The notes: a model not told the origin generated them from the sequence alone. Shown: positions 25,161 through 32,763, numbered from the stretch's first letter. The stretch is DNA of 58,529 nt from DAOQAU01 sp035354275 (GCA_035354275.1 DAOQAU010000007.1:1-58529), one strand, 5' to 3'. Program-made: numbers and translations.

Positions 25161-25338
25161 ACAACTTTTCGCATGCCTTTTCACCATTCTTTAGAATGAC
25201 ATCAAATGTAAAATATAATGCTTTAGAGTTAATACTTTATAGTTATGTTTTTGTGTGTAATTTTTTATTGAAAAAAAATTTTTTTTGTATTAGACTAGAG
25301 CCTAAAGCAGTATTGAAAATTAAATATTACAAAAATAT

Positions 25339-25556
25339 GCGGAAGTAACTCAATGCCCGTTGAATCTTTTACGAAAGTAAAAGTTCAACAAAAGTTAAAT
25401 AAACTCTACCATTGAGTTATGGTGAAAATTGAATATTATCAAAATATGCGGAAGTAACTCAATGCCCGTTGAATCTTTTACGAAAGTAAAAGTTCAACAA
25501 AAGTTAAATAAACTCTACCATTGAGTTATGGTGAAAATTGAATATTATCAAAATAT
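25339..25556. repeat. Two identical 109-bp tandem units built on the tRNA-Gly 5' end
   Basis: Units 25339-25447 and 25448-25556 look identical base for base, and the third period starts exactly at the intact tRNA-Gly (25557). Each unit begins with the first 17 bases of the tRNA (GCGGAAGTAACTCAATG), then a hairpin GTTGAA(T)CTTTTAC-GAAA-GTAAAAGTTCAAC, then ACTCTACCATTGAGTTA, which is the exact 17-base complement of the tRNA D-arm, and ends with the promoter-like TTGAGT and TATTAT that precede the tRNA. The outer arms TAACTCAATG/CATTGAGTTA can pair around the inner hairpin. Confidence 0.9.
25521..25548 (+). promoter_or_regulatory. Probable tRNA-Gly promoter, also present in the preceding repeat unit
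   Basis: TTGAGT (25521-25526), 16-bp spacer, TATTAT (25543-25548), eight bases before the tRNA 5' end. The same pair occurs 109 bases upstream (25412-25439), directing into the second repeat unit. The -35 is part of the inverted tRNA copy. Confidence 0.5.
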
Positions 25557-25628
25557 GCGGAAGTAACTCAATGGTAGAGTACTTGCCTTCCAAGCAAGCT
25601 GTTGCGAGTTCGAGTCTCGTCTTCCGCT
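25557..25628 (+). tRNA. tRNA-Gly (anticodon UCC)
   Basis: 72 nt. Acceptor stem GCGGAAG/CTTCCGC, discriminator T, D-arm ACTC...GAGT, anticodon stem CTTGC/GCAAG with loop CTTCCAA (anticodon TCC), T-arm with TTCGAGT. CCA is not encoded. Followed by a palindromic CGCTTTTTTAAAAAAGCG that may help termination or processing. Confidence 0.95.
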
Positions 25629-25652
25629 TTTTTAAAAAAGCGAAAGCAAATT

Positions 25653-26201
25653 ATGATTTCACAATTTTTTTCAAAACATTTTAATGAAATATTAGAACTT
25701 TCTATTGTTTTTATAACCGTTTTGGTACTTTTTAAAGCTATAGATATCTTTAACGCAAACGCAAAAAAAAGAATCCTTGCAAAACGTCAGGATTCCACAA
25801 TTTTGGGCTTTATGCCTTTGATTAACAAAGTGCTTAAATTTACAATTTTATTTTTGGCACTGGCAACGATTTTGCAAAGCCATGGCTATTCTATAACGTC
25901 CCTAATCGCGGGTTTCGGAATTACAGGACTTGCCGTAGGCTTTGGGGCACAATCAACAATTTCAAATGTGTTCGGCTCGTTCTCACTTCTTGCCGACAAA
26001 GCCTATAAAATCGGAGACTACATAGTTATAAATCAAACCGTCCACGACAAAGCAGTAGAAGGCATCGTAGAAGACATTAACCTTCGCTCCACAAAAATAA
26101 GAACAACAGACGGATTAATCATTGTACCAAACAACATAGTTGCAAACGGTGTTGTCAAAAATACATCCATAAAAGAAAAAGTTATTCCAAATGAAAATTA
26201 A
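25653..26201 (+). CDS. Short MscS-family mechanosensitive channel
   Basis: 182 residues from the ATG at 25653; the open frame continues upstream into the tRNA, which is not coding. Two N-terminal helices (FITVLVLFKAI; FTILFLALATIL), then the MscS pore helix and gate region SLIAGFGITGLAVGFGAQST with NVFGSF, and the beta domain KIGDYIVIN, VEGIVEDINLRSTKIRT, IIVPNNIV. It stops soon after the IPN/VPN motif, so the usual C-terminal alpha-beta cage domain (about 80-100 residues in E. coli MscS) is nearly absent. It could be a natural minimal form or a truncation. The 3' end overlaps rlmH by 11 nt. A weak AAAGCAAATT precedes the start. Confidence 0.85.
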   Translation: MISQFFSKHFNEILELSIVFITVLVLFKAIDIFNANAKKRILAKRQDSTILGFMPLINKVLKFTILFLALATILQSHGYSITSLIAGFGITGLAVGFGAQSTISNVFGSFSLLADKAYKIGDYIVINQTVHDKAVEGIVEDINLRSTKIRTTDGLIIVPNNIVANGVVKNTSIKEKVIPNEN

Positions 26202-26661
26202 AATCGTTGCACTTGGCAAAATTAAAGAAAAATTTTTAAAAGAAGGCATCGACGAATTTTTAAAAAGGCTTACTCCATACGCAAGCGTTGAAATAATTGA
26301 ACTTTCTCCGCTTGAAATTAAAGACGAAAATCTTATTCAAAAAACGCTCAAACAAGAAGGCGAAAAAATTTTAGCCCAAATTAAGCCCGATTCTTATGTA
26401 ATTACTTTGGAAATAGACGGGGCGAATTTTTCGTCCGAAAAATTCGCCAGAAAACTTGAAGAAATTTTTAACATGGGCATAAGCGAAATCGTTTTTATAA
26501 TCGGCTCATCCCATGGGCTTTGCCCCGAAGTTTCAACCAGAGCTAATTTAAAGTTAAGTCTTTCTAAAATGACTTTTCTGCATCAATTTGCAAGACTTAT
26601 TTTAATTGAGCAGATTTATCGCGCCTTCAAGATTCAAAAAGACGAAACGTATCACAAATAA
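26191..26661 (+). CDS. rlmH: 23S rRNA pseudouridine-1915 N3-methyltransferase
   Basis: 156 residues, standard length for this SPOUT-class enzyme, which methylates pseudouridine 1915 in helix 69 using SAM. MKIKIVALGKIKEKFLKEGI is the usual N-terminus; the SAM knot is FIIGSSHGLCPEV and the C-terminus has LSLSKMTFLHQFARLILIEQ with IYRAFKI and the final YHK. A perfect 13-bp inverted repeat lies in the middle of the gene (26421-26448), encoding DGANFSSEKFA, where other family members have the conserved LD..G...SSE.FA, so it does not disrupt the fold. Confidence 0.95.
   Translation: MKIKIVALGKIKEKFLKEGIDEFLKRLTPYASVEIIELSPLEIKDENLIQKTLKQEGEKILAQIKPDSYVITLEIDGANFSSEKFARKLEEIFNMGISEIVFIIGSSHGLCPEVSTRANLKLSLSKMTFLHQFARLILIEQIYRAFKIQKDETYHK
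26421..26448. repeat. Perfect 13-bp inverted repeat inside rlmH
   Basis: GGCGAATTTTTCG, 2-base spacer, CGAAAAATTCGCC. The family-conserved SSE.FA residues are encoded by it. Confidence 0.85.
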
Positions 26662-26671
26662 AACAGTTCTT

Positions 26672-27178
26672 TTATTGAATACCCTTAATTCTGTCTTCGG
26701 GCTCTGTGATGCTTGTTATTCTCAAACCGAAATTATCTTCGATTACAACGACCTCACCGTGTGCGACAAGCTTTCCATTTGCATAAAGTTCAACGGGTTC
26801 ACCGGCAACTTTTTCAAGTTCGATAATTGAGCCTCTTGTCAATTCCAAAACTTTTCTTATAGGAAGTTCTGTTCTACCCAGTTCAACTGTAAGCTGAAGT
26901 TTAATATCCATCAAAATATCAAGATTTTTATTGACTTCTCCCTGAGAAGGGTTTATATCTTCAAAAGAAGCAAATTTTATAGGCCTTACGGTTACAGGCT
27001 CATCTGTAGCCTGAATTTGCGAATCCTCATTATCAACTACGGTAGATTCAGCAGGCTCTCTTTTTACAATAACTTCTTCTGTCGGTTGGGCGACAACCTC
27101 TTCTTTCTCCTCTTTCACTTCAGGTGCAGGAGCTTCTTGTTTTATATCTTCTTGTTCAATTTTTTCTTCATCGGGCAT
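26672..27178 (-). CDS. fliN: Flagellar motor switch protein FliN
   Basis: 168 residues. The C-terminal about 80 residues are a SpoA domain with the FliN pattern LDILMDIKLQLTVELGRTEL, VLELTRGSIIELEKVAGEP, VELYANGKLVAHGEVVV and FGLRITSI. It would form the lower C-ring with FliM. The N-terminal 85 residues are acidic and Pro/Glu-rich without recognisable fold, longer than in E. coli FliN (137 residues) but lacking the second domain of FliY. Preceded by GGAGAAATTT. Last gene of the motA-motB-fliL-fliM-fliN operon, 14 nt after fliM; convergent with rlmH. Confidence 0.93.
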   Translation of the reverse strand: MPDEEKIEQEDIKQEAPAPEVKEEKEEVVAQPTEEVIVKREPAESTVVDNEDSQIQATDEPVTVRPIKFASFEDINPSQGEVNKNLDILMDIKLQLTVELGRTELPIRKVLELTRGSIIELEKVAGEPVELYANGKLVAHGEVVVIEDNFGLRITSITEPEDRIKGIQ

Positions 27179-27192
27179 AAATTTCTCCTTGA

Positions 27193-28290
27193 TTAAATAT
27201 AACCTTTAAGTGAATCGATAGTAGGATCATACCTGTCCATAATTTTAACACAGACATGGTTTTTCAAAGTTCCGGGTCGGGCGAAAAATTTCTTTTCATC
27301 GTTAACTTTAACAACTAAATCTTCGTTAGTTTTGTTGTCCATTTTAAGAATGTCCCCTTCTTTAATGTCAAGAAAATCTTCAAGGCTTATTTGACATGAA
27401 CCGTACACCACGCTCAAATCGACTTTTGAAGTATTTAGTTTTTGAATCATTTTTTGACGTTCTTCGGTTGTTGCTACAATACCTTTTGTCTGGAATATAT
27501 GCTGGGTACTTAAATGCCCCAAGACGGTTTCCAAAACAGGATATGGGAAACACAAACTTATAAGTCCGAAATATTTTCCCGAAATTTGTACTTCAAAAGT
27601 AATTAGTGCGACAATTTCGCCTGATGTTGCAACCTGAATCATCTGATAACTGTTATCAAGTCCCATAAGTTCAGATTGGACAGGAACTATATTGCTCCAG
27701 GCACTTTCTAAAGTTTTAATGGTTCTTTCAATGACTTTTTTTGCTAAAGCTTCTTCGATATCGGTCAATTCTCTTTGCTTATTTTCGCTTAAACCCACCC
27801 CGCCAAGCATCCTGTCAACGATACAAGAAAGCACCTCAAAGCTTATGCCTAAAAGAATTTGTCCGGGCAGCGGATTCATTTCAAAAATCCCTATAGTAAT
27901 AGGTGATGGCATAGAACGCATAAATTCATCGTAAGTAAGCTGATCGGTTGATACAACATCAATTTCAATATGCATCCTTAAATATGCCGTCAAAACAAGA
28001 GAAATCTGCCTTGAAAACTCCCTGTGAACATCTTGAAGTGCCCTTAAGTGATCTTTTGAAAATTTATCAGGACGCCGAAAATTGTATAATTTGTAACCTT
28101 TTTTATAGTCTTCATCAGCATTATCTCCGGAGTAAGGATTATAAATATCCTCAGCCGATGATTCAGAATTTGTTGTATTTTCATCTGCAACAGCAACTGC
28201 CGAATCTGCCTCCAAACCCGCTGCGGATTTTTCTTCAGATTTAGCTTCAGTTTCTGCTGATTGTTCTTTTTCTTCCGGAGTTTCTGGCAT
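27193..28290 (-). CDS. fliM: Flagellar motor switch protein FliM with atypical N-terminus
   Basis: 365 residues. The middle domain (YNFRRPDKFSKDHLRALQDV, LTAYLRMHIEIDVVSTDQLTYDEFMRSM cut here to its key parts, PLPGQILLGI, DRMLGGVG) and C-terminal SpoA domain are clear. Together with FliG and FliN it builds the rotor switch. What is missing is the canonical N-terminal peptide LSQ-x-EIDALL, to which phosphorylated CheY binds; in its place are about 55 residues rich in Glu, Ala and Ser. The loop GGVGLSENKQRELTDIEEA is typical. Starts 9 nt after fliL. Confidence 0.94.
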   Translation of the reverse strand: MPETPEEKEQSAETEAKSEEKSAAGLEADSAVAVADENTTNSESSAEDIYNPYSGDNADEDYKKGYKLYNFRRPDKFSKDHLRALQDVHREFSRQISLVLTAYLRMHIEIDVVSTDQLTYDEFMRSMPSPITIGIFEMNPLPGQILLGISFEVLSCIVDRMLGGVGLSENKQRELTDIEEALAKKVIERTIKTLESAWSNIVPVQSELMGLDNSYQMIQVATSGEIVALITFEVQISGKYFGLISLCFPYPVLETVLGHLSTQHIFQTKGIVATTEERQKMIQKLNTSKVDLSVVYGSCQISLEDFLDIKEGDILKMDNKTNEDLVVKVNDEKKFFARPGTLKNHVCVKIMDRYDPTIDSLKGYI

Positions 28291-28299
28291 TGTACCTCG

Positions 28300-28953
28300 C
28301 TACTGAATTATAAATTGCCCGAAGCTTACTCTTATGACTTCTCTTTCACCCGAAAAGATTCCATTGACCGCTTCGGCTATTTGTTCTTTTGCAAGTTCTT
28401 TGCCTGCAACCGTTGAAAGCTCTGCCGATGTTTTACTTGAAAGAGTTGTTATAATAGCATCTCTCATAGAAGGTTTAAATTGAGCCATTTCTGCTTCCAC
28501 CGGATTTACTGCTGCTGCACCTTCTCCATGCCCGCCGCCTTTTGCAGATTCTGCTTCAAGTTCCATATCTTGAGGAGATTTTGAGACTTCAAGTGCGACA
28601 TTTACTTTAAGATACTTTCTAGGTGAAACGTCACTGAGATTTAAAATAAAATCTCCCAAATCTACAATAATTCCTCTTTGAACTTCATCTCCTGCCCCTT
28701 CTTCGCCTTCTGCTGCTGTTTCTTCTGTCGCAGATGTTTTTTGAGCTAATTTTGAATTCAATAAATTAGCCTGCAGAATATAATTTACACTTAAAAACAG
28801 TATGCAAATTAAAACAGTCGTTGCAAGATTAATGATAATCATTTTCATGTTTTCATCAATTTTTATTCCACCACCCTTAGGTGACGCTTCTGAAGCTCCT
28901 TCTTCACCTTCTGCCTTTGGTTTAATATCTTTTGGTTGATTCGGTTTTGCCAT
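28300..28953 (-). CDS. fliL: Flagellar basal-body protein FliL
   Basis: 217 residues. A charged cytoplasmic start of about 38 residues, one membrane segment (MIIINLATTVLICILFLSV), a linker rich in Glu/Ala/Gly, then the periplasmic FliL domain: VDLGDFILNLSDVSPRKYLK, VNVALEVS, MRDAIITTLSSKTSAEL and the final VIRVSFGQFIIQ. FliL rings surround the stator and support torque. An extra Gly/His/Glu-rich loop (AKGGGHGEGAAA) is inserted after the second beta strand. Position between motB and fliM fits this role. Confidence 0.9.
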   Translation of the reverse strand: MAKPNQPKDIKPKAEGEEGASEASPKGGGIKIDENMKMIIINLATTVLICILFLSVNYILQANLLNSKLAQKTSATEETAAEGEEGAGDEVQRGIIVDLGDFILNLSDVSPRKYLKVNVALEVSKSPQDMELEAESAKGGGHGEGAAAVNPVEAEMAQFKPSMRDAIITTLSSKTSAELSTVAGKELAKEQIAEAVNGIFSGEREVIRVSFGQFIIQ

Positions 28954-28968
28954 TTTATTTTCTCCAAC

Positions 28969-29649
28969 TTAATTACTATCTTTTCCAAGCACTATTATAT
29001 CAACTCTTCTATTCAACATTCTACCACTAATTGATGTATTGTCGGCTATCGGATAATATTCCCCATAGCCTACCGCACAAAGTCTTTTTGGCGGTATCTT
29101 ACTTGTTTTTGTCAAATAGGATATTATGTTTGTTGCTCTTGCCGTTGACAATTCCCAGTTTGAAGGGAATTTAGCATTTTTTATCGGAACAGAGTCTGTG
29201 TGCCCCTCTATTATAACAGGGTTGTCGATTTTTGTTAAGACTTTTATAATTTCACCTAACGCCTTTTTCGACCGAGGTTTTATATCTGCCGAACCTTCAT
29301 CAAAAAGCATTTTATCGCTGACCCTCACAATCAAGCCCCTATCGGCTTTTATCAATTTTATTGATTTTGTCTGCGAAAGGTTTTGCTCAAATAACATTTT
29401 TAAACTCTGGGTTGAATAACTTTTATCACCTTCTGTAATTTTGTGATATTTCGTAACATTTTCAATTTGAGGAGTATCTGAAAATGTTTTTTGAAGTTTT
29501 GCCTGAAGTTCCATTAATTTTTGGTTATCAAGCTGGGAAATTGCAAACATTACCATAAAAAGTGCCAAAAGCATTGTCACAAAATCCGCATAGGATACAA
29601 CCCAGCGGTTTATGTAATCTTTTGAATTTGTGTAGTAGTCGTTTCTCAT
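28969..29649 (-). CDS. motB: Flagellar motor stator protein MotB
   Basis: 226 residues. Short N-terminus, then the single membrane helix WVVSYADFVTMLLALFMVMF with the proton-carrying Asp in SYAD, a plug/linker region, and an OmpA-like peptidoglycan-binding domain (GSADIKPRSKKALGEI, VIIEGHTDSVPIKN, NWELSTARATNIISYL, GYGEYYPIADN). The linker is short compared with the 308-residue E. coli protein. Its start overlaps the motA stop by 4 nt (ATGA type), so the two stator subunits are translationally coupled. Proton rather than sodium use cannot be decided by eye. Confidence 0.94.
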   Translation of the reverse strand: MRNDYYTNSKDYINRWVVSYADFVTMLLALFMVMFAISQLDNQKLMELQAKLQKTFSDTPQIENVTKYHKITEGDKSYSTQSLKMLFEQNLSQTKSIKLIKADRGLIVRVSDKMLFDEGSADIKPRSKKALGEIIKVLTKIDNPVIIEGHTDSVPIKNAKFPSNWELSTARATNIISYLTKTSKIPPKRLCAVGYGEYYPIADNTSISGRMLNRRVDIIVLGKDSN

Positions 29650-30416
29650 CTCAGTGCCATATGTTTTTTATTATGAAATCTTAAATATGCTACAAGTTTT
29701 TCTTCAATTATTGCAGGATTTTCCTGCATTTGAATTGAAATAATCCCCTGCAGGATAACTTCTTTTAAAAGAATTTTTTCTCTTGTTTTTTGTTTTAAGT
29801 TTCCTGCAATAGGAAGCAAAATCAAATTTGCAAACCCCACACCGTAAAGCGTTGCCACAAAGGCTGTCGCAATTCCGGTTCCTAAAATGTGAAGATCTTT
29901 GATATTTGACATAACCTGAATTAAGCCCATAACAGCACCGACAATCCCGAAAGTCGGAGCATATCCGCCCAGTGCCTCAAAAACTCTTGAGTTTATCAAT
30001 TCTTCTTCTTCTTCGTAGGAAATCTCGGACGACAACAAATCATATAAAAGCTGCGGATTATTTAAATCAATCGCAAGCTGAATTCCGCGCGATAAAAAAG
30101 GATCTTGAACTTTGTCCAAAACTCCCTGCAAGGATAAAAGTCCGTTTTTTCTTGCAAAATAAGCCAGCTGAATTATATCGTCAACCGCTTTCATGGTTTT
30201 GTTTTCCTGATGGTAAAAAATTTCTTTTGCGTGCCTGAATGCGGTTTTTAACGTCTGCATATTAAAATTTAAAAGCGAAGCGCAGAAAGTTCCCCCGACG
30301 ACAATACAAAACGCGGTCGGCTGAAAAAGTACCGAAATTGAACCCCCTTCAAATATTTGGGTGATAAATACCATTACAAAACCTAATGCAAGTGCAAAAA
30401 CAGCAGTTAAATTCAA
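29646..30416 (-). CDS. motA: Flagellar motor stator protein MotA
   Basis: 256 residues with four membrane segments: ALALGFVMVFITQI, TAFCIVVGGTFCASLL, then a large cytoplasmic loop, YAPTFGIVGAVMGLIQVM and GTGIATAFVATLYGVGFANL with LLPIAG. The conserved prolines next to the last two helices (APTFGIVG and LLPIAG) are present. Start is TTG at 30416 behind GGGAGAAGGAAA. First gene of the five-gene motor operon; immediately upstream on the minus strand the leader contains the repeated CTCCCTATT/CTCCCTACT sequence that supplies the ribosome-binding site. Confidence 0.94.
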   Translation of the reverse strand: MNLTAVFALALGFVMVFITQIFEGGSISVLFQPTAFCIVVGGTFCASLLNFNMQTLKTAFRHAKEIFYHQENKTMKAVDDIIQLAYFARKNGLLSLQGVLDKVQDPFLSRGIQLAIDLNNPQLLYDLLSSEISYEEEEELINSRVFEALGGYAPTFGIVGAVMGLIQVMSNIKDLHILGTGIATAFVATLYGVGFANLILLPIAGNLKQKTREKILLKEVILQGIISIQMQENPAIIEEKLVAYLRFHNKKHMALR

Positions 30417-30420
30417 TTTC

Positions 30421-30451
30421 CTTCTCCCTATTTCTCCCTACTTCTCCCAAT
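30421..30451. repeat. Short tandem repeat in motA leader
   Basis: CTTCTCCCTATTTCTCCCTACTTCTCCCAA: three imperfect copies of TTCTCCCTA with a 10-base period. On the minus strand each copy contains a GGGAGAA ribosome-binding-like sequence; the copy nearest the TTG probably is used. Confidence 0.6.
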
Positions 30452-30574
30452 CTGACAATATCATCGCATATTTTAAAGGGCTTAGCCATCATCCAGGAAA
30501 AGTATTTTTGGGTAAAGGGCTTAATAATTTTAACTTTTAAGCCCCCTATACTTATTCTTATCATTTGTACTATC

Positions 30575-30603
30575 TTGAAAAACATTAAAAAATATGTGAT
30601 AAT
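30575..30603 (+). promoter_or_regulatory. Promoter of the 6S-like RNA
   Basis: TTGAAA (30575-30580), a 17-bp spacer and GATAAT (30598-30603) with an upstream TG (TGTGATAAT). The predicted start is seven bases downstream, exactly where the closing stem of the RNA begins. Confidence 0.65.
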
Positions 30604-30609
30604 ATAATT

Positions 30610-30805
30610 GCTTTACACGGGTGTTAATTTTGTTCCTTCAATTTTTATAAACGGGAGAGTTGACTCTGAAAGTATTGAAGTAAACCCGCCTTTGAATTAA
30701 CTTCAAGGCAAGTTCATTTTTTGAACTGACAGCGGGAAACGGATTAAATAAGGCACTCACCCACCTGCGAGATTAAGCAGGTAACAAAATTCGCTCGTGT
30801 AAAGC
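30610..30805 (+). ncRNA. ssrS: Structured RNA of 196 nt, probably 6S RNA
   Basis: Its two ends pair perfectly (GCTTTACACG with CGTGTAAAGC), and after a small internal loop a second 9-bp helix forms (AATTTTGTT with AACAAAATT). On the 3' side of the central open region a small hairpin ACCTGC/GCAGGT stands alone; the apical part has CCCGC/GCGGG enclosing CTTTGAA/CTTCAAG and AGTTCA/TGAACT hairpins. Rod shape, length near 190 nt, central bubble with a 3'-side hairpin, own strong promoter and a following terminator all match 6S RNA, the regulator of RNA polymerase. I have not matched sequence to a covariance model, so another structured RNA is possible. Confidence 0.6.
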
Positions 30806-30810
30806 ATTAT

Positions 30811-30849
30811 TTCAGCGGGGCAAAAATCTTTGATTTTTGCCCCGCTGAA
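30811..30849. terminator. Long hairpin terminator between the 6S-like RNA and the GGDEF gene
   Basis: TTCAGCGGGGCAAAAATC / GATTTTTGCCCCGCTGAA, 18-bp stem with a 3-base loop. The flanking T runs are weak on both strands, but location between convergent transcripts favours a bidirectional terminator. Confidence 0.65.
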
Positions 30850-30858
30850 TCTATAAAC

Positions 30859-32763
30859 TTATTTTAATTCATTTTCAATAAAAGTGACAAACTCTTTAAC
30901 CAAATCTTGGTTCCATTTTTTGTCAGAATCTTTTTTAATTACCTCAAGTGCATCTTGAGGACTCATCGCCTGCCTATAGGCTCTTGGTTCTATCAAAGCA
31001 AAATAAGCGTCCGTTATTAAAATTATTTGAGAAGAAAGCGGTATTTTTTCGCCTGAAAATTTACCGGGATATCCTGTTCCGTCCCAGTTTTCATGGTGGT
31101 GTTCAATTATCGGAATAACATCTTGAATATCTGAAATCGGCTTAAGAATTTCTCTTGCTGCAATCAGAGGATGTTTTTTAATTTCAGCCTGCTCTTCTTC
31201 TGTAAGCGGCTCTATCTTTTGCAGAATCTCCTGAGGAAGCATAATATTTCCTATATCATAAAGCAATGTAGCAATTCTAAGTTTGTCAATTTCTTCTTTA
31301 GGAAAGTCAAAACTTTTTGCCAAATTTGAAACCATAAGAATTTTTGACTTGGTTTTTCCCTTGGCGTGTATAGGATTATAAGTAGCAGAAAGCATGTCCG
31401 CAACAGAATAAAGCATCTCTTTTGGAGTGGAGCTTTTTTCAAGAGAAGTGGCAAGTTTTTCATGCAATTCTGAGGCAACATCTTTTGGAATGGGAAGCCT
31501 TTTTCTTGAAAGTATGTCCATAAAGGTCGTAATTGCAACTTCCTGCCATGAAGTTTCACTGATTGGTTTTGCAACTTGAACGCGATTTCTGCCGTTTCTT
31601 TTTGCCATATACATTGCCTGATCGGTAATTTCAAGAAGCTCATCAATTTTATCGGAGTGTTCGAGGAAAGTTGCCAAACCTACACTTGCGGTGATTTTGC
31701 CGACTTTTCTGATTTTGCAATCGGAAATTGCTTTTCTGATTCTTTCTGCTGCGATAAGCCCGCCTTTTGAATCGACACCCGGAAGAATTATGTTAAATTC
31801 TTCTCCGCCCATTCTTGCTGCAACGTCTATTGAGCGTGCATTTTTCTTCAAAACTTCGGCAACTTCTTTAATTGCCATATCCCCATAAGAGTGCCCGTAC
31901 TTGTCGTTAATTTGTTTTAAGTAGTCTAAATCAAGGCTTATAATAGTAAACGGCTGGTTCATCCGCTCTGCCCTTGTGGCTTCTTTTTTAAGAAATTCTT
32001 CAAAATGTCTCCTGTTATAAAGCCCCGTAAGAGCATCTGTTACAGCCTGATTTTTAACCGCCTGAAACAAATCGGCAATCGTTATTGCAAGTTCAATTTG
32101 TTTTGAAAAAAGATTTAAAAAATCAAGTTCAGCTTCACTGGCTTCTTCTCTTGAAGAAAAAACTATAAGCCAACCGAATTCAGTATTTCGAGTCCAAAGC
32201 GGAACAAGAATTATAGAACGGCTCTTTGCATTATTTAAAATTTTTCCCACACTGTCTTCGGACAAATCTTTTGAAACAGCTTTAATTATACTTCTCAAAT
32301 CCGTTGTTTGAACAATTCGCCTATTGGTTAATGCTTCTGCAAACAGACTGTCCTCACAATAATCAAATTTTATCGTCTGAATAGGTACTCCAAATGCCAA
32401 ATTTAACCTTTCAATAAGCTCGTCTTCGGCATAAGTTATTGTTTTAATGTAATTGCCCTTTTCGTCGGTTTTTTTCTGCATAATTCCGCTGTAAAGGTAA
32501 CCTAAATCACCTTTTATGCTTTTTGTTATTGTTGCCAAAACATTAGAAAGCGGAGTGGAAGAATTCATCATCTCCCAAATATGCTGCAAAGTAAGCATGC
32601 GCTGATTAGCTATATCAAGCTCTTTTGTTCTTTCCGATATTTCTTTTTCAAGTTGAAGATTTCTTTCATAAATTTCAAGAAAATCTTGCTTATTTGCATA
32701 TATTCTGTTTTCAACTTCCGAAATCTGTCCGGTAAACTCTTTTATCTTATCTAAAAAACCCAT
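30859..32763 (-). CDS. GAF-GGDEF-degenerate HD-GYP signalling protein
   Basis: 634 residues, cytoplasmic. N-terminal coiled coil (about residues 1-60), a GAF-like domain (about 65-235, with WTRNTEFGWLIVFSS), a GGDEF domain (about 245-405: DALTGLYNRRHFEEFLKKE, SLDLDYLKQINDKYGHSYGD, RMGGEEFNIILPG, QAMYMAKRNGRNRV) and an HD-GYP-type domain at the C-terminus. GGEEF is the active-site form, so it probably makes c-di-GMP. The HD-GYP part has HHENWDGTGYPGKFSG, but the metal-binding HD of LLHDIGK reads LLYDIGN, so hydrolysis of c-di-GMP is doubtful. It lies just upstream of the motor operon on the same strand, separated by the 6S-like RNA. Confidence 0.9.
   Translation of the reverse strand: MGFLDKIKEFTGQISEVENRIYANKQDFLEIYERNLQLEKEISERTKELDIANQRMLTLQHIWEMMNSSTPLSNVLATITKSIKGDLGYLYSGIMQKKTDEKGNYIKTITYAEDELIERLNLAFGVPIQTIKFDYCEDSLFAEALTNRRIVQTTDLRSIIKAVSKDLSEDSVGKILNNAKSRSIILVPLWTRNTEFGWLIVFSSREEASEAELDFLNLFSKQIELAITIADLFQAVKNQAVTDALTGLYNRRHFEEFLKKEATRAERMNQPFTIISLDLDYLKQINDKYGHSYGDMAIKEVAEVLKKNARSIDVAARMGGEEFNIILPGVDSKGGLIAAERIRKAISDCKIRKVGKITASVGLATFLEHSDKIDELLEITDQAMYMAKRNGRNRVQVAKPISETSWQEVAITTFMDILSRKRLPIPKDVASELHEKLATSLEKSSTPKEMLYSVADMLSATYNPIHAKGKTKSKILMVSNLAKSFDFPKEEIDKLRIATLLYDIGNIMLPQEILQKIEPLTEEEQAEIKKHPLIAAREILKPISDIQDVIPIIEHHHENWDGTGYPGKFSGEKIPLSSQIILITDAYFALIEPRAYRQAMSPQDALEVIKKDSDKKWNQDLVKEFVTFIENELK

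Noticed and set aside
25339..25556. CRISPR array or integron attC array
   Set aside because: Only two identical 109-bp units without unique spacers; the unit start equals the tRNA 5' end, and there are no cas, integrase or cassette genes.
25602..25652. Upstream extension of the MscS-like frame
   Set aside because: It starts inside the tRNA-Gly gene; the ATG at 25653 gives the normal protein start.
30610..30805. Cobalamin or other riboswitch instead of 6S RNA
   Set aside because: No downstream gene on the plus strand, closed ends, and own terminator speak against a cis-regulatory leader.
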